A stretch of 64,000 nt of DNA from Alteraurantiacibacter hainanensis. GTDB taxonomy: Bacteria > Pseudomonadota > Alphaproteobacteria > Sphingomonadales > Sphingomonadaceae. The translations under genes and the position numbers were made by a program. Under the pieces are notes generated by a model. It made no database searches. It was not told where the DNA came from and worked only from the letters and a program-made list of their open reading frames with translations. The DNA is taken from assembly GCF_036321025.1 (NCBI RefSeq), contig NZ_JAZAPB010000002.1:930001-994000 (forward strand), in the 5' to 3' direction. Positions 8,753 to 16,505 of the stretch are shown in pieces. Each line of letters starts with the position of its first letter. Position 1 is the first letter of the stretch.

Positions 8753-9531
8753 TGCGATCCCTGCCGCTATTCCATCGCATTGCCGGTCAGCCGGTGATCG
8801 TGCTGGGAGAAGGCGCGATGGCCGAGCCCAAGCGGCGGCTGGTGGAGCGGGCCGGGGGCCGCGTGGTCACCGCGATGCAGGAAGGGCTGGACGAGGGCGC
8901 ACGGCTGGCTTTCGTGGCGCACGACGATGCCGCGATGTGCGAAGGCGATGCCATTCGCCTGCGCTGCGCCGGCCTGCTGGTGAACGTGGTGGACCGCCCC
9001 GACCTGTGCGATTTCACCACGCCCAGCCTGCTGGAGCGCGATCCCGTGCTCATAGCCGTGGGCACAAGCGGAGCCTCGGCAGGACTGGCCAAGCAGTTGC
9101 GTCTGCGGCTGGAAAAGCTGCTTCCCACCGACCTTGGTACCCTGGCGCAGGCGCTGTCCACGATGCGGGCACGGATCAAGGCACGGTTTCCGGATATGGC
9201 CGAGCGGCGACGCGCGCTGGACGCGGCGCTGGGCGAGGGCGGCCCGCTTGATCCGCTGGCCGAGGGCGGGGCGGCACGGCTGGAGTCGTGGCTGGACGGT
9301 GCCGGAGACGATCAGACTCCCTCGGTTCATACCGTCACCCTGCAATCCGACGATCCGGAGGACCTGACGATCCGCCATGCGCGTCTGCTGGGCAGCGCCG
9401 ATGCGCTGATCGTCGGGCCGGGCGTGCCGGATGCGATCCTCGATCGCGCGCGGGCCGATGCGCAGCGCCTTCCCGGTCCCCACGAAGGGCCGCTGCCGCA
9501 AGGCATGGTGGTCATCCTGAAACGCGCCTGA
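8752..9531 (+). CDS. Siroheme-synthase-like protein (CysG N-terminal type, precorrin-2 dehydrogenase)
   Basis: A 259-residue protein that begins PLFHRIAGQPVIVLGEGAMA, the NAD-binding opening of the CysG/Met8 family, and continues through KRRLVERAGG, DFTTPSLLERDPVLIAVGTSG and LEKLLPTDL, all matching precorrin-2 oxidase/ferrochelatase. That enzyme makes siroheme for sulfite and nitrite reductases. The methyltransferase half of full CysG is absent; the C-terminal 80 residues look degenerate for it, with ADALIVGPGVPDAIL reminiscent of an SUMT segment. Starts at the ATG overlapping the lysA stop (TGATG). Confidence 0.8.
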   Translation: MRSLPLFHRIAGQPVIVLGEGAMAEPKRRLVERAGGRVVTAMQEGLDEGARLAFVAHDDAAMCEGDAIRLRCAGLLVNVVDRPDLCDFTTPSLLERDPVLIAVGTSGASAGLAKQLRLRLEKLLPTDLGTLAQALSTMRARIKARFPDMAERRRALDAALGEGGPLDPLAEGGAARLESWLDGAGDDQTPSVHTVTLQSDDPEDLTIRHARLLGSADALIVGPGVPDAILDRARADAQRLPGPHEGPLPQGMVVILKRA

Positions 9532-9577
9532 CGGGGCAGCCATCCTGGCGCGCACAGTCGAAACGGCGCGATTACAG

Positions 9578-9594
9578 TGATTTAACTTAAATCA
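9578..9594. promoter_or_regulatory. Perfect 17-base palindrome upstream of the small peptide gene
   Basis: TGATTTAACTTAAATCA is an exact 8+1+8 inverted repeat. It is conspicuous because it is nearly all A/T in GC-rich surroundings and lies 72 bases before the ATG at 9667. It has the form of a dimeric repressor or activator site. It does not fit the FNR (TTGAT-N4-ATCAA), LexA or SoxR consensus. There is no T-run after it, so it is unlikely to be a terminator of the upstream operon. Confidence 0.55.
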
Positions 9595-9666
9595 GGCCGG
9601 TTGGCTCGGCACAAGTCCCCGGAGGAACGGCGCGTTGTCGTTCCCAGACCAGGGAGACCAAGACCC

Positions 9667-9822
9667 ATGAAACTGCCCAAGATCGATCTGACGAGCCTGC
9701 CCGATCTCGACACGCTGACCGCCTTCTTCGGTACGGTCCGCAACCCCGGCCATGACGATACCATCATCGTCATCGCGACCGTGGTCTACGACACCGGCTC
9801 GGCCAGCGGCGGCCTCATCTGA
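9667..9822 (+). CDS. 51-residue peptide, candidate RiPP precursor
   Basis: The peptide has two distinct parts. Residues 1-31 are leader-like: LPKIDLTSLPDLDTLTAFFG alternates charged and hydrophobic residues, then a polar turn (VRNPGHDD). Residues 32-51 are beta-branched and hydrophobic (TIIVIATVVY) followed by a small-residue tail, DTGSASGGLI. That layout suits a leader plus core, but no cysteine is present, so lanthionine or thiazole chemistry is excluded. GGGAG lies about nine bases before the ATG. The stop is 11 bases before a gene pair coding for cupin-like proteins. A longer in-frame TTG start at 9601 has no ribosome site. Confidence 0.65.
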   Translation: MKLPKIDLTSLPDLDTLTAFFGTVRNPGHDDTIIVIATVVYDTGSASGGLI

Positions 9823-9833
9823 GGTCGGGCGCG

Positions 9834-10802
9834 ATGCAGGTTCATCCGGACATCGCGGCGTTGCGGAGCGACCGGGCTCCGCAACGCCAGGCCCAGGCCG
9901 CCATGCTGCGTGCGCGCGATGCCTGGGCGGCAGAACCCGGCGCGAGCGAAATGCAGGCCGAACTCGAGGCCTACGGCAGGGGCGCATCGTTGGAGGACTG
10001 TCCGGTCCTGGAAAGCGTCTTCACCGAAACGGGCGAGACCGAACGGCTGATCGGACTCATGTCCGCCCACTATTGCCGTGCGATCGGTGAGAACCCCATT
10101 GGCCATCCGCCGTTTCGCAACGGGTTCGACGGCACCTCCACTTCGCTGCTGCTGGCACAGTCGGGACGGGCGCAGCTGATGCTGCAGGCCCGCGAGCCGG
10201 GCCGGACCGACAATCCATCCCATGTCTTTTCCGATGCGACGCGCTTCGATGCAGTGCTGGCGGGAGAGGCCGAAGCGCGCATCGTCCGCATCGTCGACCA
10301 CGCCGGCGATGCCGCGAGCTTTTCCGAGGAGCGCTTGTCGCTTCGCCCAGGGCACCGCCTGGCTTTCGATCTGGGCAGCGAAGCGCTCGCTATCGACCGT
10401 GTCGAAGGCCGGTTCGTCGTCCTGCGACTGATGCGCGCTTCGGCCGATCCGCGACCGGGCCGCGAATACGATGCCGCGACGGGGCGCCTCTTGCAGCAGA
10501 GCGCCGGAAAGATCGCCACGAGCCGGCAGGAGGCGATCATCGCACTGCTGGGCCGTATGGGCAGGGACGATGCCGCGCCGCACATAGCTGCCGTCGCCTT
10601 AAAGGAGGGTGACACGTCGCTGCGCTGGCAGGCACTGCGAGAGGCCCTGGCGCTGGACACGGCCACCGGCTTTCTTGCGCTGGGACGGGTTGCCCGCCGT
10701 TCCGACGATCCGCTGTCGGCGCCGGCAGGCGCGCTGCGCGCTCAGCTGCTCGAAACCTATCCCCAACTTGCACAGGTGGAGGCGGACCGATGCCCCGCGT
10801 GA
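9834..10802 (+). CDS. Cupin-like/HEAT-like protein of unknown function, probably without metal ligands
   Basis: A 322-residue soluble protein I do not recognise by name. Residues 1-90 look alpha-helical; 95-205 look like a beta barrel, with HVFSDATRFDAVLAG (130-144) and LRPGHRLAFDLG (170-181) at places where cupins carry their two motifs; 222-318 is a string of short helices of HEAT type (RQEAIIALLGRMG, LRWQALREALAL). It shares this order with the next gene product, but the HxH pair present there is missing here, so it may be a non-catalytic partner. It follows the peptide gene by 11 bases and overlaps the next gene by 13. Confidence 0.72.
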   Translation: MQVHPDIAALRSDRAPQRQAQAAMLRARDAWAAEPGASEMQAELEAYGRGASLEDCPVLESVFTETGETERLIGLMSAHYCRAIGENPIGHPPFRNGFDGTSTSLLLAQSGRAQLMLQAREPGRTDNPSHVFSDATRFDAVLAGEAEARIVRIVDHAGDAASFSEERLSLRPGHRLAFDLGSEALAIDRVEGRFVVLRLMRASADPRPGREYDAATGRLLQQSAGKIATSRQEAIIALLGRMGRDDAAPHIAAVALKEGDTSLRWQALREALALDTATGFLALGRVARRSDDPLSAPAGALRAQLLETYPQLAQVEADRCPA

Positions 10803-11689
10803 TCGACTACCGCGACGATACGTCCTGCGACCTTGGCGATTGTCTCGCCGCGCTGGAGAGCGAAGGGTTCAAGCCCTACGAGGAGGACAGCCTGCTCCAC
10901 GCCGCCGAATGGCTGCGCCGGCTTGGCAACAACCGCGATTTCCTCGGCGACCTGATGCTCGATGAACTGAAACAGGGCGCGAAAGCCGCAGAAGTGGCGA
11001 GCAGCTACGGTCCGCAGGTCGTCATGCTGTCGGGACTGGGCCGCGAGTACTTCATGCGCGCCAATTTCTGGCCGAGCCGTGACGAACACATGTTCCGCGC
11101 CAGCGGGTCGGGGGCCTTCTCCTACGAACTGCCGCACGACCACAATTTCGATTTTCTGACGCTAGGCTATTTCGGGCCGGGCTATGCCAGCGACTACTAC
11201 GAGTACGACTACGACTCGGTGGCGGGCGCAATCGGCGAGAAGGCCGGACTGCGCTTCATCGAGCGCTCCACCCTCGATCCGGGCAAGCTGATGCATTACC
11301 GCGCTCACCTGGACGTGCATTCGCAATTGCCGCCCGAAAGCCTCTCGGTCTCGATCAACATCATGCACGCCAGCGGGGCGCAGGGGCTGCTCGACCAGTA
11401 TCGTTTCGATGTCGAGAAGGACGAGATTGCCGGGGTTATCAGTCCTGGCGGAAGCGAGGTATTCCTGCGCGTGGCCGTGGGGCTGGGCGGACAGGAAGCG
11501 CGCGATCTGGCGCACTCCTTCGCGCGCTCGCATCCCAGCGACCGTATGCGGCTGGTGGCGCTGGAGGCGCAGGCAGGCGTGATGGACGCGGCGCAGCGCG
11601 ACGAATTGTGGCGGCGGGCCGAGGCAAGCGGCAGCCGCCTGATCGCGATGGAGGCCACCCGCAGGCGACGGGCGCTGGTAGCCGCCTAG
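10790..11689 (+). CDS. Cupin-like protein with intact His ligands, partner of the preceding gene
   Basis: A 299-residue soluble protein, family not recognised. Its centre fits a cupin: LPHDHNFDFLTLGYFGPGY (114-132) gives HxH with a nearby Asp (H116, H118, D121), and DPGKLMHYRAHLDVHSQ (163-179) gives the proline-glycine and later histidines (H169, H173, H177) of the second motif. A metal-dependent oxygenase or isomerase is plausible. The C-terminal third is helical and Arg/Ala-rich. GGAGG precedes the ATG at spacing 6, and the start lies inside the upstream gene. With the small peptide gene it forms a three-gene operon. Confidence 0.75.
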   Translation: MPRVIDYRDDTSCDLGDCLAALESEGFKPYEEDSLLHAAEWLRRLGNNRDFLGDLMLDELKQGAKAAEVASSYGPQVVMLSGLGREYFMRANFWPSRDEHMFRASGSGAFSYELPHDHNFDFLTLGYFGPGYASDYYEYDYDSVAGAIGEKAGLRFIERSTLDPGKLMHYRAHLDVHSQLPPESLSVSINIMHASGAQGLLDQYRFDVEKDEIAGVISPGGSEVFLRVAVGLGGQEARDLAHSFARSHPSDRMRLVALEAQAGVMDAAQRDELWRRAEASGSRLIAMEATRRRRALVAA

Positions 11690-11699
11690 CGTCGCGGCG

Positions 11700-12185
11700 C
11701 TAGAGGATACCGCCCGCCAGCCGGTCTATCGCCCCTTGCAGGATCACGGCGGCGGCGTGGCTGTCGATGCGTTCGGCGCGTTTGCGGCGGCTGGTATCGG
11801 TAGCGATCATGTCGCGTTCGGCGGCGGTGGTGGACCAGCGCTCGTCCCACAATAGGATGGGTCGATCCAGCGCCAGCAGGTTGCGGGCGAAGGCGCGGCT
11901 GGCCTGCGCGCGCGGACCGGCGCTGCCATCCATGTTCAACGGAAGGCCGATGACGATGCCGGCCACGGAGCGCGCGTTGCAGATCTCCTCCAGCGCCGCC
12001 TTGTCGCGGGTGAACTTGCCCTTGGGCAGCGTCTTGCCTGCCGTGGCGAAGCTCCACCCGGCATCGCAGATCGCGGTGCCGATGGTCTTGGTGCCAAGGT
12101 CCAGCCCCAGCAGCACCCCGCCATCGGGTAGCGCATCGCGAAAGACGGCGGCGTCTTCTGTCAGGAAGGCTGCGTCGTCTGCCAT
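11700..12185 (-). CDS. ruvX: Putative pre-16S rRNA nuclease / Holliday junction resolvase (YqgF)
   Basis: A 161-residue RNase-H-fold protein. LLGLDLGTKTIGTAICD (near 25-41) carries the first catalytic Asp; VIGLPLNMDGSAGPRA is the family's central motif; LWDERWSTTAAE and IDSHAAAVILQG supply the remaining acidic residues. The family completes 16S rRNA 5' processing in E. coli. The start lies 25 bases inside the end of the upstream DUF3089 gene; it is the last gene of the operon that begins at pyrE. Confidence 0.92.
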   Translation of the reverse strand: MADDAAFLTEDAAVFRDALPDGGVLLGLDLGTKTIGTAICDAGWSFATAGKTLPKGKFTRDKAALEEICNARSVAGIVIGLPLNMDGSAGPRAQASRAFARNLLALDRPILLWDERWSTTAAERDMIATDTSRRKRAERIDSHAAAVILQGAIDRLAGGIL

Positions 12186-13318
12186 CGCTTCACACGGGTC
12201 ACGACATCGGCCTGCAGGTTCCGCCAGAACAGCGGGATATCGTAGACGTGGTAATTGTTGCCCGGCAGCACGTACTGGCCGAGTTCGGGCGGATCGCCGA
12301 TCAGCAGGATGCCGGTTTCAGGGTCGCAGCGCGCGGGCACGGCGCCGGACACCAGCTCTCCGCTCGCCAGATCGTCCTCCGGCACCAGCGTGCCCAGATT
12401 GCGCTCCACGCCCGCGCCATCGTTCAGGCCGCCGGTCAGCGGATTGAAGCAGAGGATCGGCGTGCCGCCGCGCGGCTGACCGTCGATCCCCGGCGTCTCG
12501 TTATAGAGACGCAGGTACTGGCCGGGATCGGCGGGCTCGGCAAAGCTGGCCCAGCTGGCGACGCATCCCGCCTGCTGCGCGTTGGCGCAGGCGGGCAGCC
12601 CCAGTTCGGGCAGGTCAGTCACGGTGGAGATCGGCATGCCGATGGGATAGGCCACCGCAAGGCGATCCATAACCGGTGTGCCCTTCAGCCTGTCCGTCAG
12701 CAGACGCACCACGTGGTAACCGCCCTGGCTGTGTCCGGCGAGGACGATGGGCATGTCGGCCGGGATCGAATCGACGAAGAATTCGAACGCGGCCTCGACA
12801 TCGTCGTAGGCGGCGTCCAGCGCACGGCCGGCCTCGGGCGCATCCGTTAGGAAGGCGCCATAGGTTGCCTGGCGGTAGCGCGGCACCCAGATCTCGCTCG
12901 CCTGGTTGAAGGCGCTGGCCATGCCCCGCACCATCAGCCGCGCGCGGTTCTGCGATTCCTCGTGATCGAGCGGCGCGTTCCAGGCATCGTTCTCCAGGAA
13001 ACTTGTCGGATGAACGAAGAATACCGCGAAAGGCGGATTGTCCCCGTCCGCCGTCGTGTCCCGCGGCGGCAACATGGATAGTTCCTCGTTCTCCACCGGT
13101 TGCCAGCGGGCGGGATCGTTGATCGCTCCCCTGCCCGGGCGGCTGAACCACATGGCCGGATCCTGGTATGCATTGTCATCCAGTGCGGCCTGCTGGGTGA
13201 ATTCCACGTCGGGCACCAGCGCCATCTCGGTCAGCTCGTTGGCATAGAGCCGCAGCACGAGCAGGACCGCCAGGGCCAGCAGGATGAGGAATACGATCGT
13301 GTAGAGGAACTTACGCAG
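12161..13318 (-). CDS. DUF3089 alpha/beta-hydrolase-like protein with N-terminal membrane anchor
   Basis: From residue 40 on the protein fits the DUF3089 family of lipase-like serine hydrolases: AVFFVHPTSFLE, PIVLAGHSQGGYHVVRLL (GxSxG nucleophile) and a late NNYHVYDIPLFW. The nearest ordinary start is GTG at 13258, but it cuts into a hydrophobic helix: the 20 codons before it read RKFLYTIVFLILLALAVLL, an obvious membrane anchor, and begin with CTG at 13318 preceded by GGAG at spacing 7. I place the start at that CTG, which overlaps the upstream gene by 8 bases. Substrate unknown. Confidence 0.78.
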   Translation of the reverse strand: MRKFLYTIVFLILLALAVLLVLRLYANELTEMALVPDVEFTQQAALDDNAYQDPAMWFSRPGRGAINDPARWQPVENEELSMLPPRDTTADGDNPPFAVFFVHPTSFLENDAWNAPLDHEESQNRARLMVRGMASAFNQASEIWVPRYRQATYGAFLTDAPEAGRALDAAYDDVEAAFEFFVDSIPADMPIVLAGHSQGGYHVVRLLTDRLKGTPVMDRLAVAYPIGMPISTVTDLPELGLPACANAQQAGCVASWASFAEPADPGQYLRLYNETPGIDGQPRGGTPILCFNPLTGGLNDGAGVERNLGTLVPEDDLASGELVSGAVPARCDPETGILLIGDPPELGQYVLPGNNYHVYDIPLFWRNLQADVVTRVKRWQTTQPS

Positions 13319-14459
13319 GGTCGTTCTCCAGGGTGTGCGTATCGCCGGCGTGCCTTGCCGTCTGGTCCAGTTCGCTGGCGTCTTCTTCGTCCTTGTGGCG
13401 TGCCCGTTCCTCCAGCGCCACTTTCAGCATGGCGAGAAGGGGGTCGGCCAGCAGCAGTCCGAGGATGCCGAAAAGGATGCCCATGATCAGCTGCATCGAC
13501 AGAACAAGCGCGGGTGCAAGGTCCACCGTCTTGCGGGCGATCATCGGAATGACGAAGTAGCCGTCGATGTTCTGCACGGCGAGATAGACCACGATGGTGT
13601 AGATGCCCATCTGCGCGCCGCCGGAGAAGCCGACCAGCACCATCAGGATGCCGGAAACCAGCGCGCCGACGTTGGGAATGAAGGCCAGCAGCCCCGTAAG
13701 GATGGCAAGCAGGGCGGCCATCGGTATCTGGTCCCCGGTGACGAAGCCGTAACCGATCAGCATGATGTAGGTGAAAACGCCCTCGAACACCATGCCCACC
13801 AGTCGGCCGAACAGCAGCCGACGCAGGGTGTAACCCATGCGGCTGGCGGTTTGATAGAATTCGTCGCGCCGCCCCTTGGGCATCATCCATGCGACCCCGC
13901 GTTCGTAAAGCCGGGGTTCGGCGGCAACGTAGACGCCGATGATGATGATCAGCACGGCGGTTGTCAGGCCGCCCAGCAATCCCCCCACTGCGCGGGTGAT
14001 CGTGCCGAAGCCGCTGGCCGCCTGGCTGGCCATGGACTGCACGGTATCCATGCTGATCTCGAAGCCCTGTTCGCGCATCCAGGTAAATATGGCCCGGGTC
14101 TGTTCCTCCACGATCGTGGGGAACTCGGCGGCCTGTTGCGAGATCTGCGATCCGGCGAACATGGAAAGCCAGACCAGGAAAGCGACGGTAGCGAGAAGAA
14201 CGATGCCGATGCGCCATGCGCGCCCGACATGCAGCACACGGCCAAGCAGGCGTGCGCCGCCGTCGACGAGAGTGGCAAAGACCATGGCACCAAAGATCAC
14301 CAGCAGGCTCTGCGAGATGTAGATCGCCAGGACGATCAGTCCGACGACCATCGTCCAGGTGAACGCGCGCCACGCCTCGAACCGCAGTTCAGGAGACGAT
14401 ATCCGCGCGGGGCTTGCGCCCATCTGTCCATCGTCGTTCGGGCCGCCCGGTTCTTCCAT
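13311..14459 (-). CDS. AI-2E family transporter (PerM-like)
   Basis: A 382-residue membrane protein with paired N-terminal helices (VVGLIVLAIYISQSLLVIFG), a soluble middle region (about 120-190) and a C-terminal helix cluster containing IPNVGALVSGILMVLVG and DGYFVIPMIARKTVDL, typical of the AI-2E/PerM family. Members export varied small molecules or work as Na+/H+ antiporters; the substrate here cannot be inferred. ATG at 14459 follows GGGGGGAG; an in-frame start at 14546 would run into lepB and is not needed. Confidence 0.88.
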   Translation of the reverse strand: MEEPGGPNDDGQMGASPARISSPELRFEAWRAFTWTMVVGLIVLAIYISQSLLVIFGAMVFATLVDGGARLLGRVLHVGRAWRIGIVLLATVAFLVWLSMFAGSQISQQAAEFPTIVEEQTRAIFTWMREQGFEISMDTVQSMASQAASGFGTITRAVGGLLGGLTTAVLIIIIGVYVAAEPRLYERGVAWMMPKGRRDEFYQTASRMGYTLRRLLFGRLVGMVFEGVFTYIMLIGYGFVTGDQIPMAALLAILTGLLAFIPNVGALVSGILMVLVGFSGGAQMGIYTIVVYLAVQNIDGYFVIPMIARKTVDLAPALVLSMQLIMGILFGILGLLLADPLLAMLKVALEERARHKDEEDASELDQTARHAGDTHTLENDPA

Positions 14460-14464
14460 GCCCC

Positions 14465-15322
14465 TCACTCCCCCCGCAATTCGGGACGCAGGCTGGTCCA
14501 GGCGCGATCGCCGCGCAAGGCCTGGAACCACGTTATCGGGTTCCATGTGGCTCGCCCGTCGAGCGAGAAGGTGATGATTTCGGCGCGGCCGCCGACGTCT
14601 TCCAGCGGCACCGGGCCGCCAAGGCCGCTGGCGAATACCGGCGCGCGGCTGTCGGCGGAATGGTCCCGGTTATCCCCCATCAGGAACACGTGCCCATCGG
14701 GCACCGTGATTTCCGCCATGTCGTCATAGCCCTGATCCTCATGATCTATGATCAGATAACTCGCGCCGTTGGGAAGGGTTTCTCGGTAGGTCGGCGGTTC
14801 GTAGACCTGCGTGCCGTCTTCGAGCGTGACCAGATAGGGCAGGAAGGCGGAAAGGCACTCGCTGCCATAGCCGCAGATGTTGTCGTTTTCGGCCGGCAGG
14901 CGCACGGGCGGCTCCATCTCCTGGCGGATGGGCGTGCCGTTCAGGATGATCTGTCCTTCCACCAGCGCGATGGTATCGCCGGGCAGCGCGATCACGCGCT
15001 TGATATAATCTTCCGCTTTGTGGGGTGGCACCGCGATGACGATGTCGCCGTATTCGGGCGTCTCGGGCGCGATGCGCCAGTCGCCGCGCGGCATGACATG
15101 CCACGGAAAGCCCACCGAAACCCAGCTCCAGCCGTAGGGGTACTTGCTCACCACCAGGCGGTCTCCCACCATCAGGTTCGGCACCATCGAGACGCTGGGG
15201 ATGTAGAACGGCTTCGCGATAAGCGTGTGGAACACCACGACCGCCAGCAGCATCACCACCAGCCCGCGGATTTCCGCGAACCAGTCGATCGGCTTTTTGG
15301 TCTTCGACGTCTTGTCGCTCAT
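14465..15322 (-). CDS. lepB: Signal peptidase I
   Basis: A 285-residue inner-membrane serine protease that removes signal peptides from exported preproteins. One N-terminal membrane helix (about 19-37) is followed by the catalytic box IPSVSMVPNLMVGD (nucleophile S45) and the general-base lysine K108 in EDYIKRVIALPGD; GHVFLMGDNRDHSADSR is the late conserved box. Start at 15322 overlaps the acpS stop as ATGA. In many alphaproteobacteria rnc and era follow lepB; here a transporter gene does. Confidence 0.96.
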   Translation of the reverse strand: MSDKTSKTKKPIDWFAEIRGLVVMLLAVVVFHTLIAKPFYIPSVSMVPNLMVGDRLVVSKYPYGWSWVSVGFPWHVMPRGDWRIAPETPEYGDIVIAVPPHKAEDYIKRVIALPGDTIALVEGQIILNGTPIRQEMEPPVRLPAENDNICGYGSECLSAFLPYLVTLEDGTQVYEPPTYRETLPNGASYLIIDHEDQGYDDMAEITVPDGHVFLMGDNRDHSADSRAPVFASGLGGPVPLEDVGGRAEIITFSLDGRATWNPITWFQALRGDRAWTSLRPELRGE

Positions 15323-15732
15323 GCGCGGACGGCTTTCGGGTAGGCTTCGAGGATGACGAAAGCCTGAGCCCATGGATGATCGTCCGTGAGAGTGACGTGA
15401 ATGAAGACCTCGTGCTCTGTTGGCGTCAATTCCGCCAGGCGCGCCGCCGCGCCGCCGGTCAGCGCCAGCGTGGGAGCGCCGCTGGGAGCGTTGACGACGC
15501 CGATGTCCTTCATGAACACGCCGCGCTTGAAGCCGGTGCCCACCGCCTTGGAATAGGCCTCCTTCGCGGCGAACCGCTTTGCATAGGTGCCCGCCTGCGT
15601 GTGCGGGCGGCGGGCGGCCTTGGCGTTCTCGATATCGGTGAACACGCGATTGGTGAAGCGCTCGCCGAACCGGTCGAGCGAGTTCTGGATGCGCTCGATG
15701 TTGCAGAGGTCGGAACCCAGGCCGATGATCAT
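15319..15732 (-). CDS. acpS: Holo-[acyl-carrier-protein] synthase
   Basis: A 137-residue 4'-phosphopantetheinyl transferase that activates acyl carrier protein with coenzyme A. MIIGLGSDLCNIERI carries the Mg-binding Asp (D8), and FAAKEAYSKAVGTG carries the matching Glu (E58). Length is normal. Its start overlaps the pdxJ stop and its stop overlaps the lepB start, both by four bases, so the pdxJ-acpS-lepB order is translationally coupled. Confidence 0.96.
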   Translation of the reverse strand: MIIGLGSDLCNIERIQNSLDRFGERFTNRVFTDIENAKAARRPHTQAGTYAKRFAAKEAYSKAVGTGFKRGVFMKDIGVVNAPSGAPTLALTGGAAARLAELTPTEHEVFIHVTLTDDHPWAQAFVILEAYPKAVRA

Positions 15733-16469
15733 CGCGCGTGATCCATCAGTTCGCGCATCTTCAGCACGGCGGGTTCGAGTCCGCAGAAGATCGCCTCGCC
15801 GATCAGGTAGTGGCCGATGTTGAGCTCGGCCAGCTGCGGAATGGCGGCGATGGGCTGCACGTTCTCGTAGGTGAGGCCGTGGCCCGCGTGCGGTTCGATG
15901 CCGTTCTTGGCGGCGAGCGCTGCCATGTCGGCAATGCGTTTCAGTTCCTTCTCGACCCTGGCGGAATCGCCGTCCAGCCCGGCGTGGGCATATTCGCCGG
16001 TGTGGAATTCCACCACGGGCGCACCCAGCTGCAGCGCGGCGTCCAGCTGGCGCTCGCTCGCCTCGATGAACAGCGACACGCGGATGCCCGCATCCATCAG
16101 ACGGCCCACGATGGGGGCGATGTGGTTGTGCAGTCCGGCTGCATCCAGTCCGCCCTCGGTCGTGCGCTCCTCGCGCTTCTCGGGCACGATGCATGCGGCG
16201 TGCGGCCGGTGGGCGAGGGCGATGGCGAGCATTTCCTCGGTCGCGGCCATTTCCAGGTTCAGCGGAAGGTCGGTCGCATCCTGGATGCGCCGCAGGTCCT
16301 CGTCGCGGATATGACGGCGATCCTCGCGAAGGTGGGCGGTGATGCCGTCTCCGCCACAACGCGCCACGATCTCCGCCGCGCGCACGGGATCGGGGTGGTC
16401 GCCGCCGCGCGCGTTGCGGATGGTGGCGACGTGATCGATGTTTACGCCGAGACGGAGGGGGTGGGTCAT
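15729..16469 (-). CDS. pdxJ: Pyridoxine 5'-phosphate synthase
   Basis: A 246-residue TIM-barrel enzyme that condenses 1-deoxy-xylulose 5-phosphate with 3-amino-2-oxopropyl phosphate in vitamin B6 synthesis. LGVNIDHVATIRNARG is the family opening, DGITAHLREDRRHI carries the active-site His/Arg pair, and PHAGHGLTYENVQPIA and ELNIGHYLIGEAIF are the later phosphate-binding and lid motifs. ATG at 16469. Gap to the upstream serine hydrolase gene is only 36 bases. Confidence 0.97.
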   Translation of the reverse strand: MTHPLRLGVNIDHVATIRNARGGDHPDPVRAAEIVARCGGDGITAHLREDRRHIRDEDLRRIQDATDLPLNLEMAATEEMLAIALAHRPHAACIVPEKREERTTEGGLDAAGLHNHIAPIVGRLMDAGIRVSLFIEASERQLDAALQLGAPVVEFHTGEYAHAGLDGDSARVEKELKRIADMAALAAKNGIEPHAGHGLTYENVQPIAAIPQLAELNIGHYLIGEAIFCGLEPAVLKMRELMDHAR

Positions 16470-16505
16470 GGTGGGCGCGCGTCTAGGGGATTGTGTTTCG
16501 CAATT

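Noticed and set aside
9578..9594. Reading the palindrome as an FNR/CRP-type site
   Set aside because: FNR sites need TTGAT-N4-ATCAA; here the TGAT and ATCA ends are nine bases apart, so it does not fit.
10790..11689. Treating the cupin-like gene as a transposase or mobile-element gene
   Set aside because: No DDE or HUH motif, no terminal inverted repeats or target duplication around it, and it sits in a tight operon with a matching-GC neighbour.
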